A DNA stretch of 64,000 bases from assembly GCA_041916675.1 (NCBI GenBank), contig JAYRZB010000007.1, forward strand, positions 62,001 to 126,000. Direction: 5' to 3'. Origin of the DNA: JAYRZB01 sp041916675 (lineage in GTDB: Bacteria; Pseudomonadota; Alphaproteobacteria; Rhizobiales; Devosiaceae). Below the pieces are notes generated by a model. It was not told the origin of the DNA, did not search any database, and saw only the letters and a list, made by a program, of their open reading frames with translations. Within the stretch, counting starts at the first letter, position 1; every line of letters begins with the position of its first letter. Of this stretch, positions 9,229 to 16,011 are shown piece after piece. The position numbers were made by a program, and so were the translations under genes.

Positions 9229-9254
9229 AAAGAGCGCCTGCGGGCGCTCTTTTC
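9229..9254 (+). terminator. Intrinsic terminator after cheW
   Basis: A perfect hairpin with an AAAGAGCGCC arm, loop TGC and a GGGCGCTCTTT arm, followed by TTCATTT, 21 bases after the cheW stop. It separates the first che transcript from the convergent reverse-strand genes. The adenine run on the other side could also serve the Rid gene, whose stop lies at the edge of the hairpin. Confidence 0.85.
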
Positions 9255-9648
9255 ATTTCAGCACCGCCAGTCCTTCGATTTCGATCAGCACACCGGGCCG
9301 GGCAAAGCCGGGCACATTGATCACGCTGATGGCGGGGGGATTGGCCCGGGTGCCCCAGCGCGCCATCCAGGCGCCAAACCCGGCCCGCATGTCTTCCCCG
9401 TCCTTCATGAAAATGGTCATCTTGACCAGGGCTTCGAGCCCGGTGCCGGCCGCCTGCAGGATCACGATCATATTGTCGATGGCGCGGGCCGCCTGCGCGC
9501 CGAACTCGGCGCTGACCAGCGCGCCGGTGTCATCCACCCCGTTCTGCCCGCCAATGATCATGGTGCGCGCGCCCGGCGGCAGGATGACCGCCTGCGAGAA
9601 AGCCGGGCTCTTGTGCAGGCCATCGGGGTTGAGGTGCTGGACGTCCAT
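9253..9648 (-). CDS. RidA/YjgF-fold protein lacking the catalytic arginine
   Basis: 131 residues from the ATG at 9648, chosen for a GGAGAG site 5 bases upstream; an ATG 21 bases earlier is also open. The chorismate-mutase-like trimeric Rid fold is clear (GQNGVDDTG, ALVKMTIFMKD, GVLIEIEGLAVL). In true RidA, an Arg in a PARS motif binds the 2-aminoacrylate carboxylate. Here the aligned segment reads PPAISV, with Ile about where Arg105 should be. This argues against enamine deaminase activity and for a non-RidA subgroup of unknown function. It lies in a reverse-strand block inside the che region, 26 bases after the methyltransferase. Confidence 0.82.
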   Translation of the reverse strand: MDVQHLNPDGLHKSPAFSQAVILPPGARTMIIGGQNGVDDTGALVSAEFGAQAARAIDNMIVILQAAGTGLEALVKMTIFMKDGEDMRAGFGAWMARWGTRANPPAISVINVPGFARPGVLIEIEGLAVLK

Positions 9649-9674
9649 GATGCTCTCCGCTCGCGCCATCTGTC

Positions 9675-10319
9675 TCAGGTCAGGGCATAAACCCTGCCGG
9701 ACCTTTTGGGCCCATGCAGAGAATCGCCAAAGTCTGTCACCGAATATTCGGCGATCGGGCTCATGCGTTCCAGTGGCAAATCCACCCGTCCGGGATCGCC
9801 CACCAGCACGGTGCGCCCCGCCGCTACACAGCGGCGCAGGAAATCCTCGGCCCGTGCAGCCACATCGGGGGCATAAAACACATCACCGGCCAGGATCACC
9901 TCGGCATCGGGTATGGGACCTGCCATCACATCGTGCGCAATCGGTTCGACCACGACCCCGTTCAGGGCGGCATTGAGCCCGATGGCGGCCTGTCCATGGC
10001 GATTGATCTCGGCTGCCGTGACCCGGCTGGCGCCAGCCCGTGCGGCCGCAATCGCCACTAGCCCCGAGCCTGATCCCAGATCGAGGACGGTTTTGCCCGC
10101 AACAATGTGCGGAAAGGCCTCAAGATGCCGGGCCAGCGCCGCGCCACCGGCCCAGCAATAGGCCCAGTAGGGCGGCACGGGATCGCCCTCCAGCAATCGC
10201 GACAGGCGGCTGCCACTATGGCCGAGGTAAAGCGCAATATCGGGCCGGTCGGGCGCCGGGCCGATGCGCAGGTTGGCGGTGATGAAGGCGCGCTCGGCGC
10301 CGTGGTCGCTACTGGTCAG
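9675..10319 (-). CDS. Class I SAM methyltransferase, ETF-beta lysine methyltransferase-like
   Basis: Motif I is VLDLGSGSGLVAIAAARAGA, and the PPYWAYCWAGG segment matches the ETFBKMT group, which methylates lysines of electron-transfer flavoprotein beta. The only ATG/GTG/TTG start is the TTG at 10196 (173 residues). However, family-like sequence (ERAFITANLRIGPAP...LYLGHSGSRL) continues in frame upstream. The frame stays open to a CTG at 10319 that overlaps the upstream gene's TGA as CTGA, giving about 214 residues. I therefore extend to that CTG and infer translational coupling; the conservative call is 9675-10196. No other ETF gene is nearby. Confidence 0.72.
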   Translation of the reverse strand: MTSSDHGAERAFITANLRIGPAPDRPDIALYLGHSGSRLSRLLEGDPVPPYWAYCWAGGAALARHLEAFPHIVAGKTVLDLGSGSGLVAIAAARAGASRVTAAEINRHGQAAIGLNAALNGVVVEPIAHDVMAGPIPDAEVILAGDVFYAPDVAARAEDFLRRCVAAGRTVLVGDPGRVDLPLERMSPIAEYSVTDFGDSLHGPKRSGRVYALT

Positions 10320-10633
10320 TCCGACACCACAATGGTGCGTTGCGTGCAGCTGTCGATGGTGGCCCGCAATTCGTCATCGTCGGCCATCACCACCCGCATC
10401 AGAACCTGCCCGCACCGGCCATAGATCGCCAGGTCCTCAGCCGTTCCGGCGGCGATGGGCTCGATCAGGCTGCCGAGCACGTCCTCGACCGGTTCGCCCG
10501 CGGCATCGACCGGATAGGCCGTCACCGAACTGACCGCCTGGCTGGCATTGTTTTTTATCGTGATCGCATAGTCCTCGGCCAGCACCGGGGCGGTCAGGCC
10601 GACGAAGGCAAGCAACAGGGCAAGGCGGCGCAT
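10316..10633 (-). CDS. Small periplasmic protein, function unknown
   Basis: 105 residues. A signal peptide is obvious (MRRLALLLAFVGLTAPVLA, cleavage near residue 19). The mature part is predicted all-beta (YAITIKNNASQAVSSVTAYP) with an EDVLG motif and two cysteines (GRCGQV, DSCTQ) that could form one disulfide. The pattern of an Asn-rich strand, EDVLGS, then a Cys strand and a second Cys before the end recalls a family of small secreted beta proteins common in rhizobia, for which I know no function. Its stop overlaps the reading of the methyltransferase downstream. A chemotactic role is not implied by anything in the protein. Confidence 0.75.
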   Translation of the reverse strand: MRRLALLLAFVGLTAPVLAEDYAITIKNNASQAVSSVTAYPVDAAGEPVEDVLGSLIEPIAAGTAEDLAIYGRCGQVLMRVVMADDDELRATIDSCTQRTIVVSD

Positions 10634-10726
10634 GGCGTTCTTTCTGTCAAATAATACAGAACGTTAGCGCATGGTCCATGCAGCGGCAAGTATTCGTTGC
10701 AAATGAAACGGAATTCGGGTCGCTCC

Positions 10727-11080
10727 CTAGAACAGCTCGGCTTCCCCGTGGGTGCCGTGGGCGGCAATCCCGGACAGGGCGGGCACGCGCAATTCGTCGA
10801 GCGTCAGCGACGACCAGATCTGGTCATAGTCCGAATCCGGCGCGGTGGGGGGCAGAAGCGCGAACTGCCGCACGGCCAGCGCCATGTTCTGGCAGCGCTG
10901 CTCAATACGGTCCTGGCCCTGCAGGGCCGAAATGATCATGGTAATGGCTTGTGACTTGGCCTGTTCAGGCGACAGGCTGGGGTCGGTAAGGGTTTCGAGC
11001 GCGATGGCAATGCCGTCAACCATGGCGGCGGTCTGCCGCCCGGTTTCGTCCAGCTCTCGCGCCAATTTCTGTAGTGACAT
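10727..11080 (-). CDS. Small helical protein with a CheZ-type DxxxQ motif (candidate CheY phosphatase)
   Basis: 117 residues, predicted mostly alpha-helical. Residues about 53-70 read IISALQGQDRIEQRCQNM. CheZ phosphatases act through an Asp and a Gln four residues apart on one helix (QDxxxQ in E. coli CheZ, Asp143/Gln147), and the same spacing within a Q-D-x-x-x-Q context is seen here. The helix is preceded by a long N-terminal helix (LARELDETGRQTAAMVDGIA), and the C-terminal tail is acidic with a hydrophobic end (EAELF), recalling the CheY-binding tail of CheZ. The protein is far shorter than gamma- or betaproteobacterial CheZ and closer in size to rhizobial CheT. Located between the two che transcripts on the opposite strand, divergent from cheD. 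Assignment is by motif and context only. Confidence 0.7.
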   Translation of the reverse strand: MSLQKLARELDETGRQTAAMVDGIAIALETLTDPSLSPEQAKSQAITMIISALQGQDRIEQRCQNMALAVRQFALLPPTAPDSDYDQIWSSLTLDELRVPALSGIAAHGTHGEAELF

Positions 11081-11234
11081 GAATTAAGTTCCCCACTTGG
11101 GCAAACTCTACAATGCCAATCCTAAAGCTCTTCTTGCCATTTTGACGCTGCAAGGGGTGCGGCGTTAGTTTGGTTAGCAATTCACTAACGAATGTGGACA
11201 TAGGATGGCATTCGTTCCAGACCGGATTTAAGCC

Positions 11235-11825
11235 ATGGCCCAAGCCAATTCCCTGCCGCCCGAATTTGATCGTGGCGTGGTGACCACCGTGCACCAGGGG
11301 GATTGTCATGTTTCGGCAGAGGCGGACCTGACGCTCTCGACCGTTCTGGGCTCGTGCATATCGGCCTGCGTGCGCGATGTGGTGGCCGGGGTCGGCGGCA
11401 TGAATCACTTTCTTCTGGCCGAACAGTCCGGCTCTGCCAAGGATCGCTACGGCGCGTCGGCGCGCTATGGTGCCTTTGCCATGGAACAGTTGATCAACAC
11501 CGTGCTCTCGCGTGGCACCGGGCGCAAATCCAACCTTGAAATCAAGGTGTTCGGTGGCGGCAATATCAATTCCGCCCTCAACGATGTGGGTGCCAAGAAT
11601 ATCGAGTTCGTGCGCGAGTTCCTTGCCGCTGAAGGCTATAAGGCCGCGGCCGAAGATCTCGGTGGCACCTATGCCCGCCGCGTACTGTTCAAGCCCAAGA
11701 CCGGGCGCGCCTTCGTCAAGCGGCTCGACAGCAGCGAGAACGCCAATATCGCGTCTGAAGAACTGGTGGTCGCCCGCCGCCGCGCCGTAACTGCACCACC
11801 GGCCGACGACATCGAATTGTTCTAG
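11235..11825 (+). CDS. cheD: Chemoreceptor glutamine deamidase CheD
   Basis: 196 residues. CheD hallmarks: the nucleophile Cys in STVLGSCISACV near residue 40, the His in GGMNHFLL near 57, and a Thr-rich strand following VFGGGNI. It deamidates receptor glutamines and in other bacteria is bound by phospho-CheY. It begins the second che transcript, 154 bases from the divergent CheZ-like gene, so the two probably share a regulatory gap. The C-terminal 30 residues (from about 165) are an unconserved tail. Confidence 0.93.
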   Translation: MAQANSLPPEFDRGVVTTVHQGDCHVSAEADLTLSTVLGSCISACVRDVVAGVGGMNHFLLAEQSGSAKDRYGASARYGAFAMEQLINTVLSRGTGRKSNLEIKVFGGGNINSALNDVGAKNIEFVREFLAAEGYKAAAEDLGGTYARRVLFKPKTGRAFVKRLDSSENANIASEELVVARRRAVTAPPADDIELF

Positions 11826-11953
11826 ACGTGCTGCCAGTACTGGTTAGCAAAATCTTGATGCTGTCATTGATTGTATAGATTTGATTAACCATTGCGCCTC
11901 TAGGGTGGTCGCATGAGCAATCGTGCCGCATTCGCCCGGGGGACGTCGCCGCC

Positions 11954-13480
11954 ATGCGCCATACGCGCCTAGCGTTTGCCGCCTGTCTTGCCCTGGTCCT
12001 TGCCATGGCCGCCTCCGCTGCGGCCTATCTGCTTTTGGCCGAACCCATGCTCGTTTTGGCCGTGGCCTCCGGCGCGCTGGTGCTGGCCAGTTGCGCCATC
12101 GTGGCCCTCGGCTATCGCGCCGAACATCTTGAGCGGCAAAAGCTTTCCGCCCTGGCCCAGGCCGTCAACGCCGCGCCCAAGGCGGGAGAAGCCCCGCGCG
12201 TCGAACTGGTGGTGGCCAATCTCGCCCTCAGGCTCGATCGCGCCAATGCCTTCAAATCCGGTTTTGCGCATCTGGATCGCCCGGCGCTTGTGGTCAGCGA
12301 TGCCGGCGAAATCCTTGGCGCCAGCAAGGGCCTGCGGGCGCTGATTCCCGGTGCCACCGAAGGCGAAAGCCTCGATGCGGTGTTTGGCGCCGGGTTCCTG
12401 GCCGGCGGCGGGGGGCTGGCCGCGGAAACCAATATCACGCTCTCCGGCCGCCGCTATGGGGTGAACCGGCAGGCCTGCGGATCGCGCCAATTGCTCGAAC
12501 TGGTGCCCATGGGCCAATATGTGGGCGATGATGACCTCGAGGCCTTTGCCGAGGCGCTGGCTGATGGCAAGACCAGTTTCCGGTTTGATGCCGATGCCGC
12601 CGATGCCAGCCCCGTCCTCACCGTCCTGAACGACAGCCTCGACATGCTCGATGGCGGCATGCGCGCTTTCGAGAGCCTTCTGGCCGGCACCGAAATGGAC
12701 GAGGACCTGATCCGGGCCAATTCCGGCTTTGGCCCCTCGGCCCGGGCCCTGCACGATCTTCTCTGGACCATCGCTTCGGAACGCGATGAGGAAGCGGCGG
12801 CCCGCCAGCAGCTTGAATCCAAGGTCGAAGCCGTGGTCCGGGCCATCGATGGTTACCGTGCCTCGGTCACCCGCATGGCCGATTTTGCCAGCACGGCGCG
12901 CGATGGCTTTGCCGAGGCCAGCAAGGCGGTCATTGCCGGGCGCGATAAGGCGCGCGCCAGCCGCGAGATCGAAAAGCAGATCCTGTCACTGGCCGGGGAT
13001 GCCAGCCAGGCGGCAAAGCGCACCCATATCGCGGTGGGTGGGGTCGATAAGGCTACGCTTGAAATCGACAAGATGGTGGCCGCCATCGAGGACGTGTCGT
13101 TCCGCACCAATCTGCTTGCCCTCAATGCTGCCGTTGAGGCCGCCCGGGCCGGGGAAAAGGGTGCCGGCTTTGCCGTGGTCGCCGATGAGGTGCGCACGCT
13201 GGCGCAGTCGACCCAGAAGACCGCCAAGGAAATCCGGGCCTTGGTCGTGCAATCGCGCGCCCAATCGGGTGCCGGGACCGGGGAAGCGGGGGCGCTTGAG
13301 AAAATACTCGGCGGATTGGAGGCGCATTTACGCAATCTAAGGAATGAGAACGACATGATTGCCGCCGTACTCGATGAAGGCAGCGGCGCGCTGCAAAAAC
13401 TTGAAGGCCAGGTCGCCGGTGTCGGCGAAGAGGCGTTCAAGGCTCTCAAGCTTCCGGCGCGCGCAGTGCATCGGGGATGA
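11954..13480 (+). CDS. Short methyl-accepting chemotaxis-like receptor with PAS-like region
   Basis: 508 residues. Two adjacent hydrophobic segments fill residues 5-55, leaving almost no periplasmic loop, so ligand sensing must be cytoplasmic or within the membrane. Residues about 95-190 (LDRPALVVSDAGEILGASKG) look like a degenerate PAS fold. The signalling hairpin tip is RTNLLALNAAVEAARAGEKG near 390, preceded by VSF instead of the usual IAF. The coiled coil after the tip is only about 90 residues, so the hairpin is shorter than in the two large receptors downstream. It has no EWSEF-type tail. Placed between cheD and cheR, it probably feeds the local CheA. Confidence 0.88.
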   Translation: MRHTRLAFAACLALVLAMAASAAAYLLLAEPMLVLAVASGALVLASCAIVALGYRAEHLERQKLSALAQAVNAAPKAGEAPRVELVVANLALRLDRANAFKSGFAHLDRPALVVSDAGEILGASKGLRALIPGATEGESLDAVFGAGFLAGGGGLAAETNITLSGRRYGVNRQACGSRQLLELVPMGQYVGDDDLEAFAEALADGKTSFRFDADAADASPVLTVLNDSLDMLDGGMRAFESLLAGTEMDEDLIRANSGFGPSARALHDLLWTIASERDEEAAARQQLESKVEAVVRAIDGYRASVTRMADFASTARDGFAEASKAVIAGRDKARASREIEKQILSLAGDASQAAKRTHIAVGGVDKATLEIDKMVAAIEDVSFRTNLLALNAAVEAARAGEKGAGFAVVADEVRTLAQSTQKTAKEIRALVVQSRAQSGAGTGEAGALEKILGGLEAHLRNLRNENDMIAAVLDEGSGALQKLEGQVAGVGEEAFKALKLPARAVHRG

Positions 13481-13510
13481 TCCCAGGCCTTCCGGCCGGG
13501 CGGGGCGGAA

Positions 13511-14377
13511 ATGGTTATGGACCAGTCAGATATTGCTTTAAGTGATAAAGAATTCAATCGCGTCAAGCAGCGCGTCTATAAGGTCGCCGGGATTTCGCTC
13601 AGCGACGCCAAGCGCACGCTGGTCATATCGCGCCTGACCAAGATCGTGCGGGCCCTGGGGCTGGCCACGTTTGACTCCTATCTCGATTTTCTCGAACAGC
13701 CCGGGCGCGAGGCGGATGGCCAGGCGTTCGTGAATGCGCTGACCACCAATCTCACGCGCTTTTACCGCGAGGATCACCATTTCGATCATCTGGTGACCTA
13801 TGTGCAGTCGCTCATGAGCCGCCGTCCGCGTGTGGGGCCTGATGGCAAGCCGCGCCTGCGCATCTGGTCGGCCGGGTGCTCCACCGGGCAGGAGCCCTAT
13901 ACGATCGGCATGTGCCTTCTGGCCGCGCTTCCTGACCTCAAGCGCTGGGATTTCAAGATCCTGGCCACCGATATCGATACGGCTGTTCTGGCCAAAGCCG
14001 CCACCGGGGTCTATCCGGAGAACGAACTGGCCGGTCTCAGCCCCGAGCGGGCGCGGCTGTTCGAGCGCCCCGGCAATGGCACCATCCGCATTCCGGCTGC
14101 GGTGCGCGAACTGATTTCGTTCAAGCCGCTCAATCTGATGTCGAACTGGCCGGTCAAGGGTCCGTTCGATGCCATCTTCTGCCGCAACGTGGCCATTTAC
14201 TTCGACAAGCCGACGCAGGGCGAACTGTTCGCCCGCTTCGGCAAGATGCTGGCGCCGGGCGCTTTTCTCTATATCGGCCATTCGGAAAACCTCGGCTCGG
14301 GCTCCGAGGGTTTCACCGGCGTTGGCAAGACCATCTTCCAGTATAAGCAGCCCGCCAAAGCACGGGATGTCGCATGA
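13511..14377 (+). CDS. cheR: Chemotaxis receptor methyltransferase CheR
   Basis: 288 residues. The N-terminal helical domain (residues 5-75) is followed by the SAM-binding domain with IWSAGCSTGQEPYTIGM near 118, LATDIDTAVLAKA near 155, and IFCRNVAIYF near 220. An NLTRFYREDHHF segment is typical of the catalytic domain. It methylates receptor glutamates for adaptation. A beta-subdomain that binds receptor pentapeptides in other CheRs should lie around residues 170-210; I cannot judge its loop length by eye. Overlaps cheB by 4 bases. Confidence 0.95.
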   Translation: MVMDQSDIALSDKEFNRVKQRVYKVAGISLSDAKRTLVISRLTKIVRALGLATFDSYLDFLEQPGREADGQAFVNALTTNLTRFYREDHHFDHLVTYVQSLMSRRPRVGPDGKPRLRIWSAGCSTGQEPYTIGMCLLAALPDLKRWDFKILATDIDTAVLAKAATGVYPENELAGLSPERARLFERPGNGTIRIPAAVRELISFKPLNLMSNWPVKGPFDAIFCRNVAIYFDKPTQGELFARFGKMLAPGAFLYIGHSENLGSGSEGFTGVGKTIFQYKQPAKARDVA

Positions 14378-15420
14378 GCATCAAGGTCCTTGTCGTTGAC
14401 GATTCAGCCCTGATCCGCGAGGTGCTCTCGCGCACACTTGGGCGCGATGGCGATATCATCGTGGTGGGCACCGCCGAAGACCCGCTCGATGCGCGTGAAA
14501 AGATCAAGGCGCTGAGCCCTGATGTGGTCACGCTCGATATCGAAATGCCCAATATGAACGGGCTGGCCTTTCTCGAAAAGCTTATGCGGCTGCATCCCCT
14601 GCCGGTGGTCATGGTTTCGACGCTGACCACGCGCGGAGCCACCGAAACCGTGCTGGCGCTCGAATTGGGCGCGGTCGATTTCGTCGCCAAGCCCAGTGTC
14701 GATCTGGCCGGCGGCATCGAGGCCTTCGGCGCCAACCTGCGCGATAAAGTCCGGGCCGCCGCATCGAGCGATGTGCGCAGCCGCGCCATGCGGGCCGAGC
14801 CGCCGAAACTGGCCATCCGCACGGCCGCCGCCCCGCCGGGTGCGCTGATTGCCCTTGGCGCGTCCACCGGCGGTGTCGAAGCCATCCGCGCCGTGCTCTC
14901 GGGCATGCCGGTTGATTGCCCGCCCATCGTGATTGCCCAGCACATGCCCGCCGCGTTCACCTCGCGTTTTGCTGCCCGGCTCGACGAGCTGTCCGAGATC
15001 AAGGTGGTCGAGGCCGAAGATCGCATGCCGCTCGAAACCGGCCATGCCTATGTGGCGCGCGGTGATTATCACCTGCGCGTCGAGCGCACCTCGGGCCAGC
15101 TCAAGTGCCGCCTGACCCAGGACGAACTGACCTCGGGTCATCGTCCATCGGTCGATGTGCTGTTTGAATCGGTGGCCAAGAATGTCGGCCCCATGGCGGT
15201 GGGGTGCATCCTGACCGGCATGGGCCGCGATGGTGCGCGCGGGCTCAAGCTCATGCGCGATGCGGGCGCCTATACCATTGGCCAGTCCAAGACCTCGGCC
15301 CTGGTCTACGGCATGCCGCGCGTCGCCTTCGAAGAGGGCGCGGTGGTCGAGCAGGCCCCGGTCGAGGCCATCACTGCTAGGATTGCGGCGGCTGTCATGC
15401 GTTTGAAGACGGCAGCGTGA
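14374..15420 (+). CDS. cheB: Receptor methylesterase/deamidase CheB
   Basis: 348 residues. The N-terminal receiver has VVDDS at 8-11 and phosphorylated Asp55 (VVTLDIEMPNMNG). After a linker comes the CheB esterase with the catalytic triad, Ser in LGASTGGVEAIRA near 166, His in IVIAQHMPAAFT near 193, and Asp in ILTGMGRDGARG near 285. It removes receptor methyl groups when phosphorylated by CheA. The ATG overlaps the cheR stop (ATGA), so the opposing adaptation enzymes are made together. Confidence 0.96.
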   Translation: MSIKVLVVDDSALIREVLSRTLGRDGDIIVVGTAEDPLDAREKIKALSPDVVTLDIEMPNMNGLAFLEKLMRLHPLPVVMVSTLTTRGATETVLALELGAVDFVAKPSVDLAGGIEAFGANLRDKVRAAASSDVRSRAMRAEPPKLAIRTAAAPPGALIALGASTGGVEAIRAVLSGMPVDCPPIVIAQHMPAAFTSRFAARLDELSEIKVVEAEDRMPLETGHAYVARGDYHLRVERTSGQLKCRLTQDELTSGHRPSVDVLFESVAKNVGPMAVGCILTGMGRDGARGLKLMRDAGAYTIGQSKTSALVYGMPRVAFEEGAVVEQAPVEAITARIAAAVMRLKTAA

Positions 15421-15511
15421 ATAAGACCAGTTGAGAGATTGGTAACGGTTTTTCCATAGGGTCGTTTTTCATCGGGTACCTCACCCGGAGACTAGAAGGC
15501 AATACCAGACC

Positions 15512-15901
15512 ATGCCAAAGGCAAGCGCCGTCAGTGTTCTGATCGTGGATGACCAGCAGTCGATGCGGGGCATCTGCAAATATATTCTGACCCAGCTCGG
15601 CTTTAAGGACATCATTGAGGCCAAGAGCGGCCGCGATGCGCTGGGCAAGCTTGAAAAGTCCAATGTCGACCTGGTCATCTCCGACTGGAACATGGACGAT
15701 ATCGATGGGCTGACCCTGCTCAAGGTCATCCGCAAGCATCCCAAGACCCAGGCCATGCCGTTCATCATGGCGACCGGCCGTTCCGACAAGGAACAGGTCA
15801 AGGAAGCCATTTCCTGCGGCGTGAACAATTATATCATCAAGCCCTATGACGCTTCGACGATGAAAAAGCGCATCGAGGCGGTGATCGGGGCGCTTTCCTG
15901 A
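15512..15901 (+). CDS. cheY: Chemotaxis response regulator CheY (second copy)
   Basis: 129 residues, a lone receiver. The acidic pair is VDDQQ at 12-14 and the phosphorylation site is Asp58 in LVISDWNMDDIDGL. SDWNM is the form found in motor-binding CheY proteins of enterobacteria and rhizobial CheY2. The Lys lies in IIKPY near 111. It lies 91 bases after cheB with a gap large enough for its own promoter, though no clear consensus is visible. The closer match to the SDWNM type hints that this copy, rather than the one at 6075, acts at the motor; that is inference. Confidence 0.93.
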   Translation: MPKASAVSVLIVDDQQSMRGICKYILTQLGFKDIIEAKSGRDALGKLEKSNVDLVISDWNMDDIDGLTLLKVIRKHPKTQAMPFIMATGRSDKEQVKEAISCGVNNYIIKPYDASTMKKRIEAVIGALS

Positions 15902-16011
15902 GATTTCCGGCTCTGATCGAGCCTATTTTGCCGATCCGGACCTCTGCGTAGAGGGGCAGTTAACCAGTCCCTGCAACAATTGTATCAAATTGTATGCATG
16001 CGGGGGCTTCC

